A stretch of 64,000 nt of DNA from Haloferula sp. BvORR071 (GCF_000739615.1 NZ_BATP01000060.1:1-64000), one strand, 5' to 3'. Positions 1 through 9,316 are shown, counted from the stretch's first letter. Notes: a model not told the origin generated them from the letters alone. Made by a program: numbers and translations.

Positions 1-216
1 GACCGGGGTCTCGGCGATGACCGGAGTCTCGGCGATGACCGGAGTCTCGGCGATGACCGGAGTCTCGGCGATGACCGGGGCCTCTGCGACGACCGGGGCC
101 TCTGCGACGACCGGGGCCTCTGCGACGACCGGGGCCTCTGCGACGACCGGGGCCTCTGCGACGACCGGGGCCTCTGCGACGACCGGAGTCTCTGCGACGA
201 CCGGAGTCTGTGCCTT
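1..216. repeat. 18-bp tandem repeat (11 full copies plus a partial)
   Basis: Head-to-tail 18-bp units start with GACCGG. Four leftmost units read GACCGG(A/G)GTCTCGGCGAT, six middle units are identical GACCGGGGCCTCTGCGAC, and the right end has GACCGGAGTCTCTGCGAC plus a decayed copy at 199-216. The period is a multiple of three and the units code in frame on the minus strand for (T/A)PV(V/I)AE. Blocks of identical neighbours suggest recent slippage or unequal exchange. The array continues beyond base 1. Confidence 0.95.
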
Positions 217-420
217 CTTCTCCAGTTCCTCGCGCATCACCTCCAAGGCGCGCTCGAAGTCGATCAGGCCGTCCTGATAGCGTAGAGCGATCGTTTCATT
301 CGGGGCGGTGCGGACCAGCTCTGCGATGCGCCGGTTGGCGGCCTCGAGCTCTGCCATGTGCCCGCTTGGATCTTCCCCTTCGGCTAGTCCCAAGATGCGC
401 CGTGCTTCCTCCAAAGTCAT
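1..420 (-). CDS. Hypothetical protein with hexapeptide-repeat tail (3' end outside window)
   Basis: An open minus-strand frame begins at the ATG at 418-420 and runs off the left edge. The first ~70 residues look like a small helical domain (it opens MTLEEARRILGLAEGEDP and ends in a charged helix REELEKK). From about residue 70 the protein becomes a perfect hexapeptide repeat of the type (T/A)PV(V/I)AE, encoded by an 18-bp DNA repeat that reaches base 1. The N-terminal part vaguely recalls J-domain-like helical modules, but no HPD motif is visible, so no function is assigned. The Pro-Val-Ala-Glu tail resembles extended linkers in envelope or scaffold proteins. The C-terminus lies outside the window. 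Confidence 0.7.
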   Translation of the reverse strand, partial: MTLEEARRILGLAEGEDPSGHMAELEAANRRIAELVRTAPNETIALRYQDGLIDFERALEVMREELEKKAQTPVVAETPVVAEAPVVAEAPVVAEAPVVAEAPVVAEAPVVAEAPVIAETPVIAETPVIAETPVIAETPV

Positions 421-498
421 GCCGTGACGGCTTTAGCAGCAGCCGCCCGCGGGGGGAAGGGCCCATTACGGAAAAACCCTAACAATCCGGCCCCGGCG

Positions 499-2136
499 CT
501 AGCGGAAACCCTGTGCAATTGGCACTCTTCGCCCCGTTCCAAAAGCCTTGCTGGTCACCCGGATTCCTGGCGCGGCCTGCTGGCGCTTCCACTCGTTGAG
601 GTCCACCCGGCGCTGGACCCAGCGGACGGTGCTTTCCGGGTAGCCCTGTTCCACGATTTCCTCGGCGGAAAGCTGCTGTTCCACGTAGCGCTCCAAGATC
701 GCGTCAAGCACCTCGTAGGGCGGCAGGGTGTCCTGATCTTTCTGCCCGGGGCGCAGCTCGGCGCTGGGAGCCTTCTCGATCGTGCTCCACGGAATGAATT
801 CCTGATCGCGGTTCAGCCAGCGGGCGAGCTGGTAGACCTGGGTTTTTGGCAGGTCCGAGATCACCGCCAGGCCGCCGCACATGTCGCCATAGATGGTGCA
901 ATAGCCGACCGCCAACTCGCTCTTGTTGCCTGTGGTCAGCAGGAGGTGGCCGTGTTTGTTCGAAAGCGCCATCAGATAGAGTCCGCGGATCCTCGCCTGA
1001 AGATTCTCCTCGGTGGCATCTTCCGCCATGCCTTGAGAGAGCGGGGCCATGGCACTCTTTGCTGCGGCGAAGGTTTCCCCGATCGGCACGACGTCGCAGC
1101 GGATCCCAATGGTGCGCGCCAAGGCCAGTGCATCATTGATGCTGCCGGGGGATGAGTAGGGCCCGGGCATTGCCAAGGCATGCACGTTCCCGGGACCCAA
1201 GGCATTGGCGGCGATCAGCGCCGTGAGGGCGGAGTCGATCCCACCGCTCAATCCCAGACAGACGCTGCGGAATCCGCACTTCGCCGCGTAGTCCTGCAGG
1301 CCGGTGACTAGCGCGGCATACACTTGACCTTCATCACGCGGCTGCTCCAGGGGGGCTTCGCGTTCCGGCAGGGCTGCGAGATCCACCACTCGGCAAGACT
1401 CCTCAAAGCCCTCCATCTGCACCGCGATCCTGCCATCCGGTGCGGCCACCATCGAGTGGCCGTCAAAGAGCAATTCATCCTGCCCGCCGACGGCATTCGC
1501 ATAGACCACCGGCACCCCGCTCTCCTTCGCAATCCGCCCGATCAGTTCCCGTCGCTGGGCCGGCTTGCCGAGATGGAAAGGGGAAGCGGAGAGATTCAAC
1601 AGTACGTCGATCCCTTTGCCGCGGAGCTCCCGTACCGGATCACGGTCGTAGAGCGGGCGCTGCAGGAAGTCCTCCGTCCAGATGTCTTCACAGATCGTGA
1701 TGCCCAGCCGCTGGCCTTTCCAGAGCACCGGCTCGCAGGCCTCGCCCGGCTCGAAGTAGCGCCCTTCATCGAATACGTCGTAGGCGGGCAGCAGCGTCTT
1801 CCAGAGCTTCGCCCGGATCTCCCCGCCGGCGAGCAGGGCCGCCGCGTTGCGGAAAGGCTTGCCGGGTTTCCCGCTTGTATTGTGATCGATGTAGCCCACC
1901 AGAAGCGGCACTTCCTTGATCTCGCTCGCCAGGTAGTCCAGCGCCTGTAGGCACTTCGGCACGAACTGAGACCTGAAGATCAGGTCGCGCGGCGGATATC
2001 CCACCAAGGACAGCTCCGGCGTGACCACCACATCTGCGCCGCCCTCCAGGCACTCCCGGTAGGCATGCAGCAGACGCTTCGCATTCCCCGGGAAATCCCC
2101 GATCGCCGCATTGAGTTGGGCGATGCCAATCTTCAT
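499..2136 (-). CDS. nadE: Glutamine-dependent NAD+ synthetase
   Basis: This 545-residue protein catalyses the last step of NAD biosynthesis, amidating deamido-NAD with ammonia released from glutamine. Residues 1-260 form a nitrilase-type amidase domain with the Glu41/Lys113/Cys149 triad (TPELSLVGYPPRD, LLPAYDVFDEGRYF preceded by K113, ITICEDIW). Residues 265-545 form the synthetase domain with the pyrophosphate loop SGGIDS at 297-302. Length and domain order match the two-domain bacterial NadE. It stands alone on the minus strand. nadB lies about 19 kb away, so NAD genes are not in one operon here. Confidence 0.97.
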   Translation of the reverse strand: MKIGIAQLNAAIGDFPGNAKRLLHAYRECLEGGADVVVTPELSLVGYPPRDLIFRSQFVPKCLQALDYLASEIKEVPLLVGYIDHNTSGKPGKPFRNAAALLAGGEIRAKLWKTLLPAYDVFDEGRYFEPGEACEPVLWKGQRLGITICEDIWTEDFLQRPLYDRDPVRELRGKGIDVLLNLSASPFHLGKPAQRRELIGRIAKESGVPVVYANAVGGQDELLFDGHSMVAAPDGRIAVQMEGFEESCRVVDLAALPEREAPLEQPRDEGQVYAALVTGLQDYAAKCGFRSVCLGLSGGIDSALTALIAANALGPGNVHALAMPGPYSSPGSINDALALARTIGIRCDVVPIGETFAAAKSAMAPLSQGMAEDATEENLQARIRGLYLMALSNKHGHLLLTTGNKSELAVGYCTIYGDMCGGLAVISDLPKTQVYQLARWLNRDQEFIPWSTIEKAPSAELRPGQKDQDTLPPYEVLDAILERYVEQQLSAEEIVEQGYPESTVRWVQRRVDLNEWKRQQAAPGIRVTSKAFGTGRRVPIAQGFR

Positions 2137-2466
2137 TCGCGGCTAGCCAATCACGGAGCGGGGAAGGGGGCAAAGGTCAGCCCTTGAAAAGTTGAAAGGC
2201 GCGAATCGCAAGTCCCCCCGGAATCACAATTCGCGCCTTTTCTGAACTTTGAAAGCCCTTGCAGGAAGACTGGTCGAAATCCCCCCGGATCGAGAGCCAA
2301 TCTTTGAGACCTGCCGGTCTTTCTCAGTTGTGGTGACGGCACCGAAGCGCCGCTGCACGTGAATGAAATTGCCAGATAATCAGGGATTGGAAAGAATTAA
2401 ATTAGGTAAAAAGTCGCCACATGTTCCCAAAATCGGCCCCGGCTCCGCATTTATGGGGAAATTTCC
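2137..2466. other. Intergenic region upstream of nadE
   Basis: This 330-bp gap lies between the stop of the peptidase-like gene and the nadE start, both on the minus strand. It holds the 12-bp perfect inverted repeat described separately (2195-2240) and an AT-rich stretch at about 2370-2415 that could contain a promoter. No convincing gene is seen; the short open frame at 2151-2342 has no protein-like composition. Confidence 0.6.
2195..2240 (-). terminator. Hairpin with 12-bp perfect stem, possible terminator or attenuator
   Basis: AAAGGCGCGAAT (2195-2206) and ATTCGCGCCTTT (2229-2240) are perfect inverted repeats separated by 22 nt. On the minus strand the stem is followed by CAACTTTTC rather than a clean U-run. 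It sits 58 bp upstream of nadE and 226 bp past the stop of the preceding gene. It could end that transcript or act in the nadE leader. A REP-like dispersed element is also possible. Confidence 0.45.
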
Positions 2467-3372
2467 TCACTCTTTCGCCGGAAACTCGAGGGTGAGGCCG
2501 CGGGACCTCCAATAGCGGCTCATTGCCTCCTGAATCTTCGGCCCATCGGCCGGGGTGATGAGGTCCGCAGGCTTCTCGTCCACTAGGGCCCTTCGGACGG
2601 CCTCCAGCCGGGCCTCTCCGCCATGCAGGTAGTAGTGCGCCAGTAGCAGCGCGGTGGCATAGGCTTGGTAGCGATCCTCTTGGGCGATGCCGGTGACGTG
2701 CTCCAGCCACTGGTGGCCATCCAGCGTCGCGAGATCCGCCACCGGCTGTAGCGGAATGCCGGGATCCTTCGGGCTCAGGCGGCTGCGCAAGTGATCGCGC
2801 AGGCTTTTGTCGATGTCGGTGAAGGAGTAACGCCCTCCACCGCTGTGTGCGCAGGAGAAGTATTCGGCGATGCCCTCCACCAGCCATTGCGGCAAGCGGC
2901 GGTTCACACGATGCATGCAGAGGTGCACCACCTCGTGGGCCATGATGTCCTCGTTGTAGTTCGGTGGCAGTCCCTTGCCGGCACCCTCCACAAAATACTC
3001 ACCCTCCAGCAGTACCACCGCCCGTCGGGAGAAATAGAAGCCCGCCGTACCGGCGAAGCCACCGGCCGCGACGTAGTCCCGGCCCTCCTTGTAGATCGCG
3101 ATCCGCGAGCGCAGACCCTCTGGCGGAGCGAAGAGGGGCAGGGGATAGTTCTTCACCACCATCGCCGTGCTATCCGCCACTTGTGAAAGCCGCGCGAGTT
3201 CGTTCGGCCGCAACTCCATGTCGGAGTCCAAACGGAAATAGCGCGTGTTCCAGACCTTGCGCCCACCATCGTCCGGCTGGGGCTCCAGCACCGCTGGCAG
3301 CGGCGTGAAGTCCTTCGGCAGCGGCTCGGCTGCCGCGGCGCTGATCAGGAGTAGGCAGCAGAGCAGCCGCAT
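2467..3372 (-). CDS. Secreted gluzincin-like metallopeptidase (DUF1570-like)
   Basis: The 301-residue protein starts with a signal peptide (MRLLCCLLLISAAAAEP), so it is probably periplasmic or lipid-associated. The core carries an HExxH zinc site, AHEVVHLCMH, followed about 20 residues later by EGIAEYFS, which would supply the third ligand as in gluzincins. This arrangement matches the DUF1570-like group common in Planctomycetes and Verrucomicrobia. Substrate is unknown. Its start overlaps the candidate ATG of the divergent methyltransferase gene by two bases. Confidence 0.75.
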   Translation of the reverse strand: MRLLCCLLLISAAAAEPLPKDFTPLPAVLEPQPDDGGRKVWNTRYFRLDSDMELRPNELARLSQVADSTAMVVKNYPLPLFAPPEGLRSRIAIYKEGRDYVAAGGFAGTAGFYFSRRAVVLLEGEYFVEGAGKGLPPNYNEDIMAHEVVHLCMHRVNRRLPQWLVEGIAEYFSCAHSGGGRYSFTDIDKSLRDHLRSRLSPKDPGIPLQPVADLATLDGHQWLEHVTGIAQEDRYQAYATALLLAHYYLHGGEARLEAVRRALVDEKPADLITPADGPKIQEAMSRYWRSRGLTLEFPAKE

Positions 3373-4168
3373 GACGCTCTCTTCTACACCTCATTCGTCA
3401 TCCGGGAATTCTGAATTCGTCATTCGGCCCAGCGCTGTTACGCGTCTCCGCGTGGAAGCACCCGACTGGCTCGTCCCTCTTCATGCGCAGCTCCAAGAGC
3501 GTCGCGATCCCTGGATGCTGCTCGAAGGTCAGGCCATGATCGAAGCCGCGCTCGCCGGCTGGTGGGAAGTGCCTGGGGTCATCCAGGCGGAAGATCACCC
3601 GTGGGAGATTCCTCTGTGGAGTGGCTTGGAGGTGCAGCGTCTGCCGCAAGCGGAGCTGGCCGCGCTCGGAAATCCGGAGCGCCACGGCGGAGTGATCGCC
3701 TTGGCCAAGCAGCCCCAGGAAACCGCGGAGGTGGGAGCTTACGTGAAGAAGGTGCTGGCTGCCGATGCCCTGCTGGTCGTCTGCCCACGCGCTACTGATG
3801 CCGCGGGTGCCGGGGAACTGGTCCGCCTCGCTGCTGGTGCGGGAGCCGCGGCAGTGCTCTTCGGTGTGGAGGGAGCTTCACCCTTTGAGCCTGACGCCGT
3901 GGCAGCTTCCGCCGGGGATGTCTTCAAGCTGCCGGTGAAGGTCGCGGATGCCGGTCTGATCCTGCGCAGCCTGATGGCCGGGAAGGTGCATCTCGTCGGC
4001 TTGGGCGGAAGCGATGCCGCTCCGATTAAAGCCCCCGAAGGCCGCCGCGCCGTGGTCGTGCCCGGCCAAGAGGGACTGGACGCATTCTGGAAGCGGGTCT
4101 GCGACCAGTTGACTTCTGCTTCATTAGCTGTCGCCCTGGAGGCGTTGGTGGTGAAGGAAGACAAGTAA
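3371..4168 (+). CDS. SpoU/TrmH-family RNA methyltransferase-like protein
   Basis: About 265 residues. The N-terminal half resembles the L30e-like RNA-binding domain of TrmH enzymes (LLEGQAMIEAALAGWWEV). The C-terminal half resembles the SpoU knot: a Rossmann-like start (ADALLVVCPRATDAAGAGEL), a VLFGVEGASPFEPDAV segment and a loop of the type LGGSDAAPIKAP. Classical motif 2/3 signatures (NxGxxxR, xSLNVxxA) are poorly kept, so activity is uncertain. The ATG at 3371 is the furthest plausible start, but the first ~26 residues have odd composition; the GTG at 3449 (VEAPDWLVPLH) fits the family better. Confidence 0.65.
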   Translation: MTLSSTPHSSSGNSEFVIRPSAVTRLRVEAPDWLVPLHAQLQERRDPWMLLEGQAMIEAALAGWWEVPGVIQAEDHPWEIPLWSGLEVQRLPQAELAALGNPERHGGVIALAKQPQETAEVGAYVKKVLAADALLVVCPRATDAAGAGELVRLAAGAGAAAVLFGVEGASPFEPDAVAASAGDVFKLPVKVADAGLILRSLMAGKVHLVGLGGSDAAPIKAPEGRRAVVVPGQEGLDAFWKRVCDQLTSASLAVALEALVVKEDK

Positions 4169-4289
4169 AGGAGTGCCGCTCTGCGAGCGCCCGTTCGTGG
4201 CCGAAGTAGCCGCCCGGGCCACTACATTTCCAAACGAAGCTTCCCCTTGCCCGTGCATTCGAAGCTGATATGCCATAGTCCACAGAGTC

Positions 4290-4940
4290 ATGAAAACACT
4301 TCTTCTCCCCATCTGTCTGAGTGTAGGCCTGCTTGCATCCCTCTCGGCCCAAGAGACCCCGGCGAAACCGGCAGAGGGGCTGGACAAGGCGAAGCTGGCG
4401 GCAACGCGCACGGTGGCGATCAACAACCTGAAGCAGATCGGCGTGGCGCTGATCGAATTCGACAGTGAATACGGTGCCTATCCCAATGCGGAGACCGCCA
4501 AGGACGTGAAAGAAGCGACGGGGACGGAATTCAAGTTGGAAGGGAAAACCTCCAACGACTTCTTCCGCCAACTGCTTCTCGCAGGGCTGAAGAACGAGAA
4601 GCTCTTCCAATTCGGTGCTCCCGCCAAGCCTGCCGATAACAAGTTTACTACCGAGTCCGAAGCTTTCGCCCGAGGGGAATGCGAGTTCGCCTACTTCCCC
4701 GGTGCCTCCGCGTCCAACGACCCTAGCAGACCCTTGGTGGTGGCAGCACTGCTTCCCGGGAAGATGGAGTTCGATCCGGCGGTCTTCGACGGCAAGGCTG
4801 TGGTGCTGCGAAATGACCTCTCCGTGACAGTCCAGCCGATCAACGAGAAGGGCGAGGTGATCGTGAATGGCAAGAGCCTCCTCGATCCAAGCCAACCCTA
4901 CTGGCAGGGCAAGAAGCCCGAGGTGGCCTGGCCGAAGTAG
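4290..4940 (+). CDS. Secreted pseudopilin-like protein
   Basis: 216 residues with a Sec signal peptide (MKTLLLPICLSVGLLASLSAQ). After a short Pro-rich spacer comes VAINNLKQIGVALIEFDSEYGAYPN, very like the helix end and first loop of type II secretion major pseudopilins and DUF1559-type proteins. The hydrophobic type IV leader with its G|FxxxE cleavage site is absent, so it would be exported by Sec and not assembled as a pilin in the usual way. No T2SS genes are adjacent; gspE/gspF are 44 kb away. It ends just before the convergent beta-propeller gene. Confidence 0.7.
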   Translation: MKTLLLPICLSVGLLASLSAQETPAKPAEGLDKAKLAATRTVAINNLKQIGVALIEFDSEYGAYPNAETAKDVKEATGTEFKLEGKTSNDFFRQLLLAGLKNEKLFQFGAPAKPADNKFTTESEAFARGECEFAYFPGASASNDPSRPLVVAALLPGKMEFDPAVFDGKAVVLRNDLSVTVQPINEKGEVIVNGKSLLDPSQPYWQGKKPEVAWPK

Positions 4941-4969
4941 ATGCCTTTTCTGTTAGGCCGGAATCCGTC

Positions 4970-6217
4970 TCAATGCGTCCGCACCTTGTAGAAGCGTTTC
5001 CGGTCTCCGCCCGCATCAAAATCTATGAAGAGGTAGCTTCCTGGTGCGGTTTGCCATGCAAAGCCCAGCTCATCCCATTCGGCGAGATCGGGAGAAGCAA
5101 GCACCGTGTAGTCGGAATCGGGCGTTCCTTGAAATTGGATATAGTTGCCCCAAATCGGGTCGATCGATGTCACTTGCACCGGATACGGCAGCATCGCTGC
5201 TTCTTCCACGCGGATGTAAACCCCGTGTTGTTTGTTCGCGGCGATCTGCTTCATGCCATCGGCGGATATGGCCACGGAATGCCACTCTGCAATCGGCGCA
5301 AGGGTGTTCCTCCAAGTGCCACCGGAAGTCCTCGAGATAAAGATTTCCCCGCTTACCCCTTCGATGAGTGCAGAAGCGAGGACGATGGTCGTCCCATCCG
5401 CTGACGATGCCGCCGCCATGTAGTTCCCGTACGGGGCGGGCATCTGCGTCCAGTTGGCACCGGAGTCCGCTGAACGGTAACACGGCCCATAGGGCGGCAC
5501 ATCGCTGGTGATGACGAGTTGGGTGCCGTCCGCAGAGCATGCCACCGCTGTCCAGGAATAAGGAAAGAGGGGCACCTGCTGCCAGGTCACACCCGCGTCC
5601 GTGGTCCGGAAGACCGGCCCGTCCGGAAATTCGGCACCATTGAGCAAGACCTTGTTGCCATCGGCGGACGCGGCAAGGCAGGTCCAGAGGTGTCCGCCGA
5701 CGCCAGCAGGTGTCCAAGTTGCCCCGAAGTCGGTCGACATGAAAACGGGAGCCTTTGGATAGTCCTCGGAGGCAAGGATCAGCTTGCTGCCATCCGCGGA
5801 GGATGACGATTCCTGCCAGCCATGGGGCTCGATATTGGCTCGCTGCCAGCTAAGTCCCGAATCGTTGGAATGATAAACCGGGCCGTCGGGATAGTTGTTG
5901 CCAGCGACGACCAGCTTGGTTCCGTCCGCGGAGCAGGCAACGGTGGTCCATGCCCCCGGATCGATTTCAGCGGGGTTCCAAGTGCCCCCGGAGTCGGCTG
6001 AGAGATAGACGTATCCTGGATAATCATCGGAGACGGCCACCAGCTTGCTGCCGTCGGCGGAGATCGCCACATCGGTCCAGTTCAGATCCGGGAGGTCCGC
6101 AGGCACCCATGGCGTGGCCAAAGAAGAATGGAGCCCCGTGCCAACCACGATCAAGGCCGTCAGGAGGCGGATGCGTGGTGTGGCACGGGTGGAGAGGGAA
6201 TGGTGGGAAGAGTTCAT
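4970..6217 (-). CDS. Secreted beta-propeller protein with Asp-box (BNR) repeats
   Basis: 415 residues with a signal region (LLTALIVVGTGLHSSLATP). About seven repeats of ~45 residues follow, each with a SADG(S/T)KLV strand and an Asp-box-like turn such as SADSGGTWNPA, the hallmark of sialidase-type and YCF48-like propellers. The last ~70 residues (TVLASPDLAEWDELG ... KRFYKVR) form a C-terminal module also seen in other secreted proteins of this window. No catalytic sialidase residues are apparent, so a binding or scaffolding role is more likely. It ends seven bases before the kinase gene and could be cotranscribed with it. Confidence 0.8.
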   Translation of the reverse strand: MNSSHHSLSTRATPRIRLLTALIVVGTGLHSSLATPWVPADLPDLNWTDVAISADGSKLVAVSDDYPGYVYLSADSGGTWNPAEIDPGAWTTVACSADGTKLVVAGNNYPDGPVYHSNDSGLSWQRANIEPHGWQESSSSADGSKLILASEDYPKAPVFMSTDFGATWTPAGVGGHLWTCLAASADGNKVLLNGAEFPDGPVFRTTDAGVTWQQVPLFPYSWTAVACSADGTQLVITSDVPPYGPCYRSADSGANWTQMPAPYGNYMAAASSADGTTIVLASALIEGVSGEIFISRTSGGTWRNTLAPIAEWHSVAISADGMKQIAANKQHGVYIRVEEAAMLPYPVQVTSIDPIWGNYIQFQGTPDSDYTVLASPDLAEWDELGFAWQTAPGSYLFIDFDAGGDRKRFYKVRTH

Positions 6218-6223
6218 GGCGGT

Positions 6224-9200
6224 TCATCTTAAAGCGGGGGAAATCGAGCCCGAGGTTGTGAGCTTTTTTTGGAAGGCGGCCGCTTTGGTCGGAAGCTGGG
6301 GGTCGGGGAAGGCCTCGTTCCAAGCGATGTAGAGGCGCACCAAGCGTCTGATGGCAATCAGCCTGATTTCCGGTGGCGTGTCCGTGCTACGGTCCATCAT
6401 CTCCACCGCGGAGAGCAGGAGCTTCTCCGCTTCGGCAAAGCGATCCTGCCGTTCTTTGTCGGGTGCTTGGGTTGCCGCGATATTGGCGGCTACGATCACT
6501 CCACCCAAGCCGCTGTGGATGCTGCCATGGATGCCAGGCGAGATGTCGGCCCGCGCATCGCAGATGACTTTGGCTTCGCGATAGTAGCGTTCGGCTTCCG
6601 CGAATTGCTGTCGTTCCCCGAAAGTCCTGCCGATGCTGCCGAGCAAGCCGACCGTGTCGCCATTGTCGGTGGGGTGGATCTCCCGCTGGTAGCGCAGGCC
6701 CTCGCGCAATACGGTCTCCGCCTCCGCGAAGCGTTTCTGCTCACCAATCACCCGGCCGAGGTGCTGGTAGATTTGGACCAGATCCGAGTTGCCCTTGCTT
6801 GCCACTTGGAGCGTGATCTCAAGCGCCTCCCTCGTGACGTGCTCGGATTCTTCAAGGTGGCCCAGCATGAAGTGGAGCTGCGCAAGGGACGAGAGCGAGC
6901 GGACGATTTCGGGATGATTGCGTGGCAGGACCTTGCGGCGCACGGCGAGCGCTTCCTCCTGGAGTTCCGCAGCTTCATCCATTTTTCCTTGGGCTGCCAT
7001 GATGTTGCCAAGTTCGCTGATGGCGTAGGCGACGTAGCGGTCTTCGCTGCCGTAGCGTTTGCGGAGAATCGCCAGGGCGTCCCGGCACTTCGTCTCCGCC
7101 TCTTCGAGCTTGCCCTCCCAGGTCAGGGTAGTCGCCAGTTCGATCATGGACCTGGCGATTTCCGGATGAAGGGGATCCAGCACCTTTTGGAACATCGCCA
7201 CCGCATCCCGCGCGGTCTTCTCCGCTTCCGGGAGCTTTCCTCCCTCTCTTAGCACCATCGCCAGGTTCCCGAGGGCAGTGGCCGTTTCGGGATCGTCCCT
7301 GCCATGGATTTTGCGGAACAAGTCAACCGCGGAACGGGCATAAGACTCCGCCCCCTCAAGCTTGCGATCACGCACCAGGATGATCGAGAGATTGATCTCA
7401 CAGTAGCCGGTCTTCACATGATCATCGCCATGCAGCTTCCGGACGATCTCGAGGCTCTCGCGCTGCACGGCTTCCGCTTCCTCGAGCCTGCTGTTGTCAC
7501 GATACACCACGCCGAGGTTATTGAGCGCACCCGCAAGGTCCTCGCTGGAATTCCTGCCTGCCTTCTTATAGGTGGCGATCGCTTCGAGGAACAGCTTCTC
7601 GGATTCCGGATAGTCGGCTTTTTCCGAGAGCACGAGGGCGAGGTTGTTTTTCGCGGTGGCCACCCTCTCGTCATCGTCACCATAGGCGCTGAGACTGAGT
7701 TCCAGCGCGCGGCGGTACATCAGCTCCGCGGTCCTCTGCTCCGCGATCGCCCGATAGACGTCGCCAAGCGTGGTCCGCAATTCCATTTCCACCTCGGGTT
7801 GCCCCTTCAAGTCCGTCGCGATCCTTTCCGCCGTCTTGTCCAGGATCTCTTTCAGCAAGGTGGTATCCTTGCCCAAGGCAACTGCGGGGCCTACGCCATT
7901 GAGCATGTCCTTCAGGAAGGTGGCCACCTCGCGGCTCTTCCGTTCCGAGGCCTCCGCGCGTTGATACGCGCGTGTCTTTTCGACCGCTTGCCAAAGCGAG
8001 ACTCCCAGGCCGAGGACCAGTGCCGCGACGACAGCGGAGGCTGTCCCAAAGGCGAGCTTGTTGCGCTTCACGAATTTCTTGAAGCGGTAGGCGGCACTGG
8101 GCGGAGAGGCGCTGACCGGTTCACCGGTGAGGAAGCGCCGGATGTCCATCGCGAGGGCGTTCGCGGTTTCATAGCGCCGGGTGCGGTCCTTCTCGATCGA
8201 CTTCATTACGATCCAGTCGAGATCAGGCTCCACGAGGCGGCTTAGCTTGGAGGGATCGATGTGGTGTGATCTCGCCAATGCCACGCGTTCTTCCCCGGCG
8301 ACTGAGCTCAGCCGCAGGGATGGCTTCGGCGGTTCCACCTCGCGGATGATCCGCCGCATCTCCTCATAGCCGGCGGAGAGCAAGGACTTGGCATCGAAGG
8401 GAGGCTTTCCCGTCAGGAGTTCGTAGAGCAGGATTCCCAGGGCGTAGATGTCGCTGCGCGTGTCGATGTCCAAGCCGCTCAGGGCAGCCTGCTCCGGGCT
8501 CATGTAAGTCGGCGTGCCGATGATCTGCTCGAAGCGCGTGAAGAGGGTCTTGTCCGTCAGCTTGCCTTGGGTTGCCTTTGCGATCCCGAAGTCGATGACC
8601 TTGGCCACCGCCTTGTCGCCATGCAGCGTGACCATCACGTTGGATGGCTTGATGTCGCGATGGATCACGCCCTTCTGGTGGGCGTGGTTGATTGCCGAGC
8701 AAACGTCGCTGAAGAGGGTGAGCCGCTCGCGGGTGCCGAGATTGCAACCGTCGCAATAATCGGTAATCGGAATTCCCTTCACCAATTCCATCGCAAAGTA
8801 GGGACGACCTGAGGCCGTGGAACCCGTATCCAGTACCCGCGCGATATTGGGGTGGTCCATCATCGCGAGCGCCTGGCGCTCCGCTTCGAAGCGCGCCAGC
8901 ACTTGGCGCGTGTCCATCCCGGCCTTGATCACCTTCAGCGCGACCATCCGGGAGATCGGAGCGAGTTGCTCGGCCATCCATACGACGCCGAAGCCACCCT
9001 GTCCGATCAGCTGGCGCAGTTTGTAAGGGCCGATCACGTCGCCTTCCTTCTCGGCGTATCGTTCTTTGAAGTTCTCTGCGTTGAAGTCTTCTGCACCTAG
9101 CGTGGCTCCGTCTGCTTCCGCGAAGTAGGCATCGGCCTTGCGGTATTCCACGAGCATGCGCTCCACTTGAAGCCTTAGCTCCGCATCGCCGCCACAAGCG

Positions 9201-9277
9201 GACTTGAGATAGTCGGCGCGTTCCGGATCTTCCAACTCCAAGGCCCGGGAGAAGATGGCGTCGGCGGGGAGATTCAT
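6224..9277 (-). CDS. Membrane Ser/Thr protein kinase with TPR sensor domain
   Basis: 1017 residues. Residues 1-80 are a helical leader. The PknB-type kinase domain spans ~84-375 with glycine loop GQGGFG (93-98), VALK Lys115, HRDIKPSN (Asp208), DFG (229-231) and a GTPTYMSPE activation segment. A single transmembrane helix at ~411-429 is followed by ~560 residues of TPRs of the Kinesin-light-chain type (for example LGNLAMVLREGGKLPEAEKTA). The kinase is cytoplasmic and the TPR region should be periplasmic. It follows the ECF sigma factor gene by 39 bp, the arrangement typical of TIGR02999 sigma factors and kinases in Planctomycetes and Verrucomicrobia. Confidence 0.95.
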   Translation of the reverse strand: MNLPADAIFSRALELEDPERADYLKSACGGDAELRLQVERMLVEYRKADAYFAEADGATLGAEDFNAENFKERYAEKEGDVIGPYKLRQLIGQGGFGVVWMAEQLAPISRMVALKVIKAGMDTRQVLARFEAERQALAMMDHPNIARVLDTGSTASGRPYFAMELVKGIPITDYCDGCNLGTRERLTLFSDVCSAINHAHQKGVIHRDIKPSNVMVTLHGDKAVAKVIDFGIAKATQGKLTDKTLFTRFEQIIGTPTYMSPEQAALSGLDIDTRSDIYALGILLYELLTGKPPFDAKSLLSAGYEEMRRIIREVEPPKPSLRLSSVAGEERVALARSHHIDPSKLSRLVEPDLDWIVMKSIEKDRTRRYETANALAMDIRRFLTGEPVSASPPSAAYRFKKFVKRNKLAFGTASAVVAALVLGLGVSLWQAVEKTRAYQRAEASERKSREVATFLKDMLNGVGPAVALGKDTTLLKEILDKTAERIATDLKGQPEVEMELRTTLGDVYRAIAEQRTAELMYRRALELSLSAYGDDDERVATAKNNLALVLSEKADYPESEKLFLEAIATYKKAGRNSSEDLAGALNNLGVVYRDNSRLEEAEAVQRESLEIVRKLHGDDHVKTGYCEINLSIILVRDRKLEGAESYARSAVDLFRKIHGRDDPETATALGNLAMVLREGGKLPEAEKTARDAVAMFQKVLDPLHPEIARSMIELATTLTWEGKLEEAETKCRDALAILRKRYGSEDRYVAYAISELGNIMAAQGKMDEAAELQEEALAVRRKVLPRNHPEIVRSLSSLAQLHFMLGHLEESEHVTREALEITLQVASKGNSDLVQIYQHLGRVIGEQKRFAEAETVLREGLRYQREIHPTDNGDTVGLLGSIGRTFGERQQFAEAERYYREAKVICDARADISPGIHGSIHSGLGGVIVAANIAATQAPDKERQDRFAEAEKLLLSAVEMMDRSTDTPPEIRLIAIRRLVRLYIAWNEAFPDPQLPTKAAAFQKKLTTSGSISPALR

Positions 9278-9316
9278 TTCACCCCGACACGCGCAAAAGG
9301 CAGGAAAATGCGGACA

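Noticed and set aside
1-216. CRISPR array
   Set aside because: The 18-bp units are contiguous with no spacers and code in frame.
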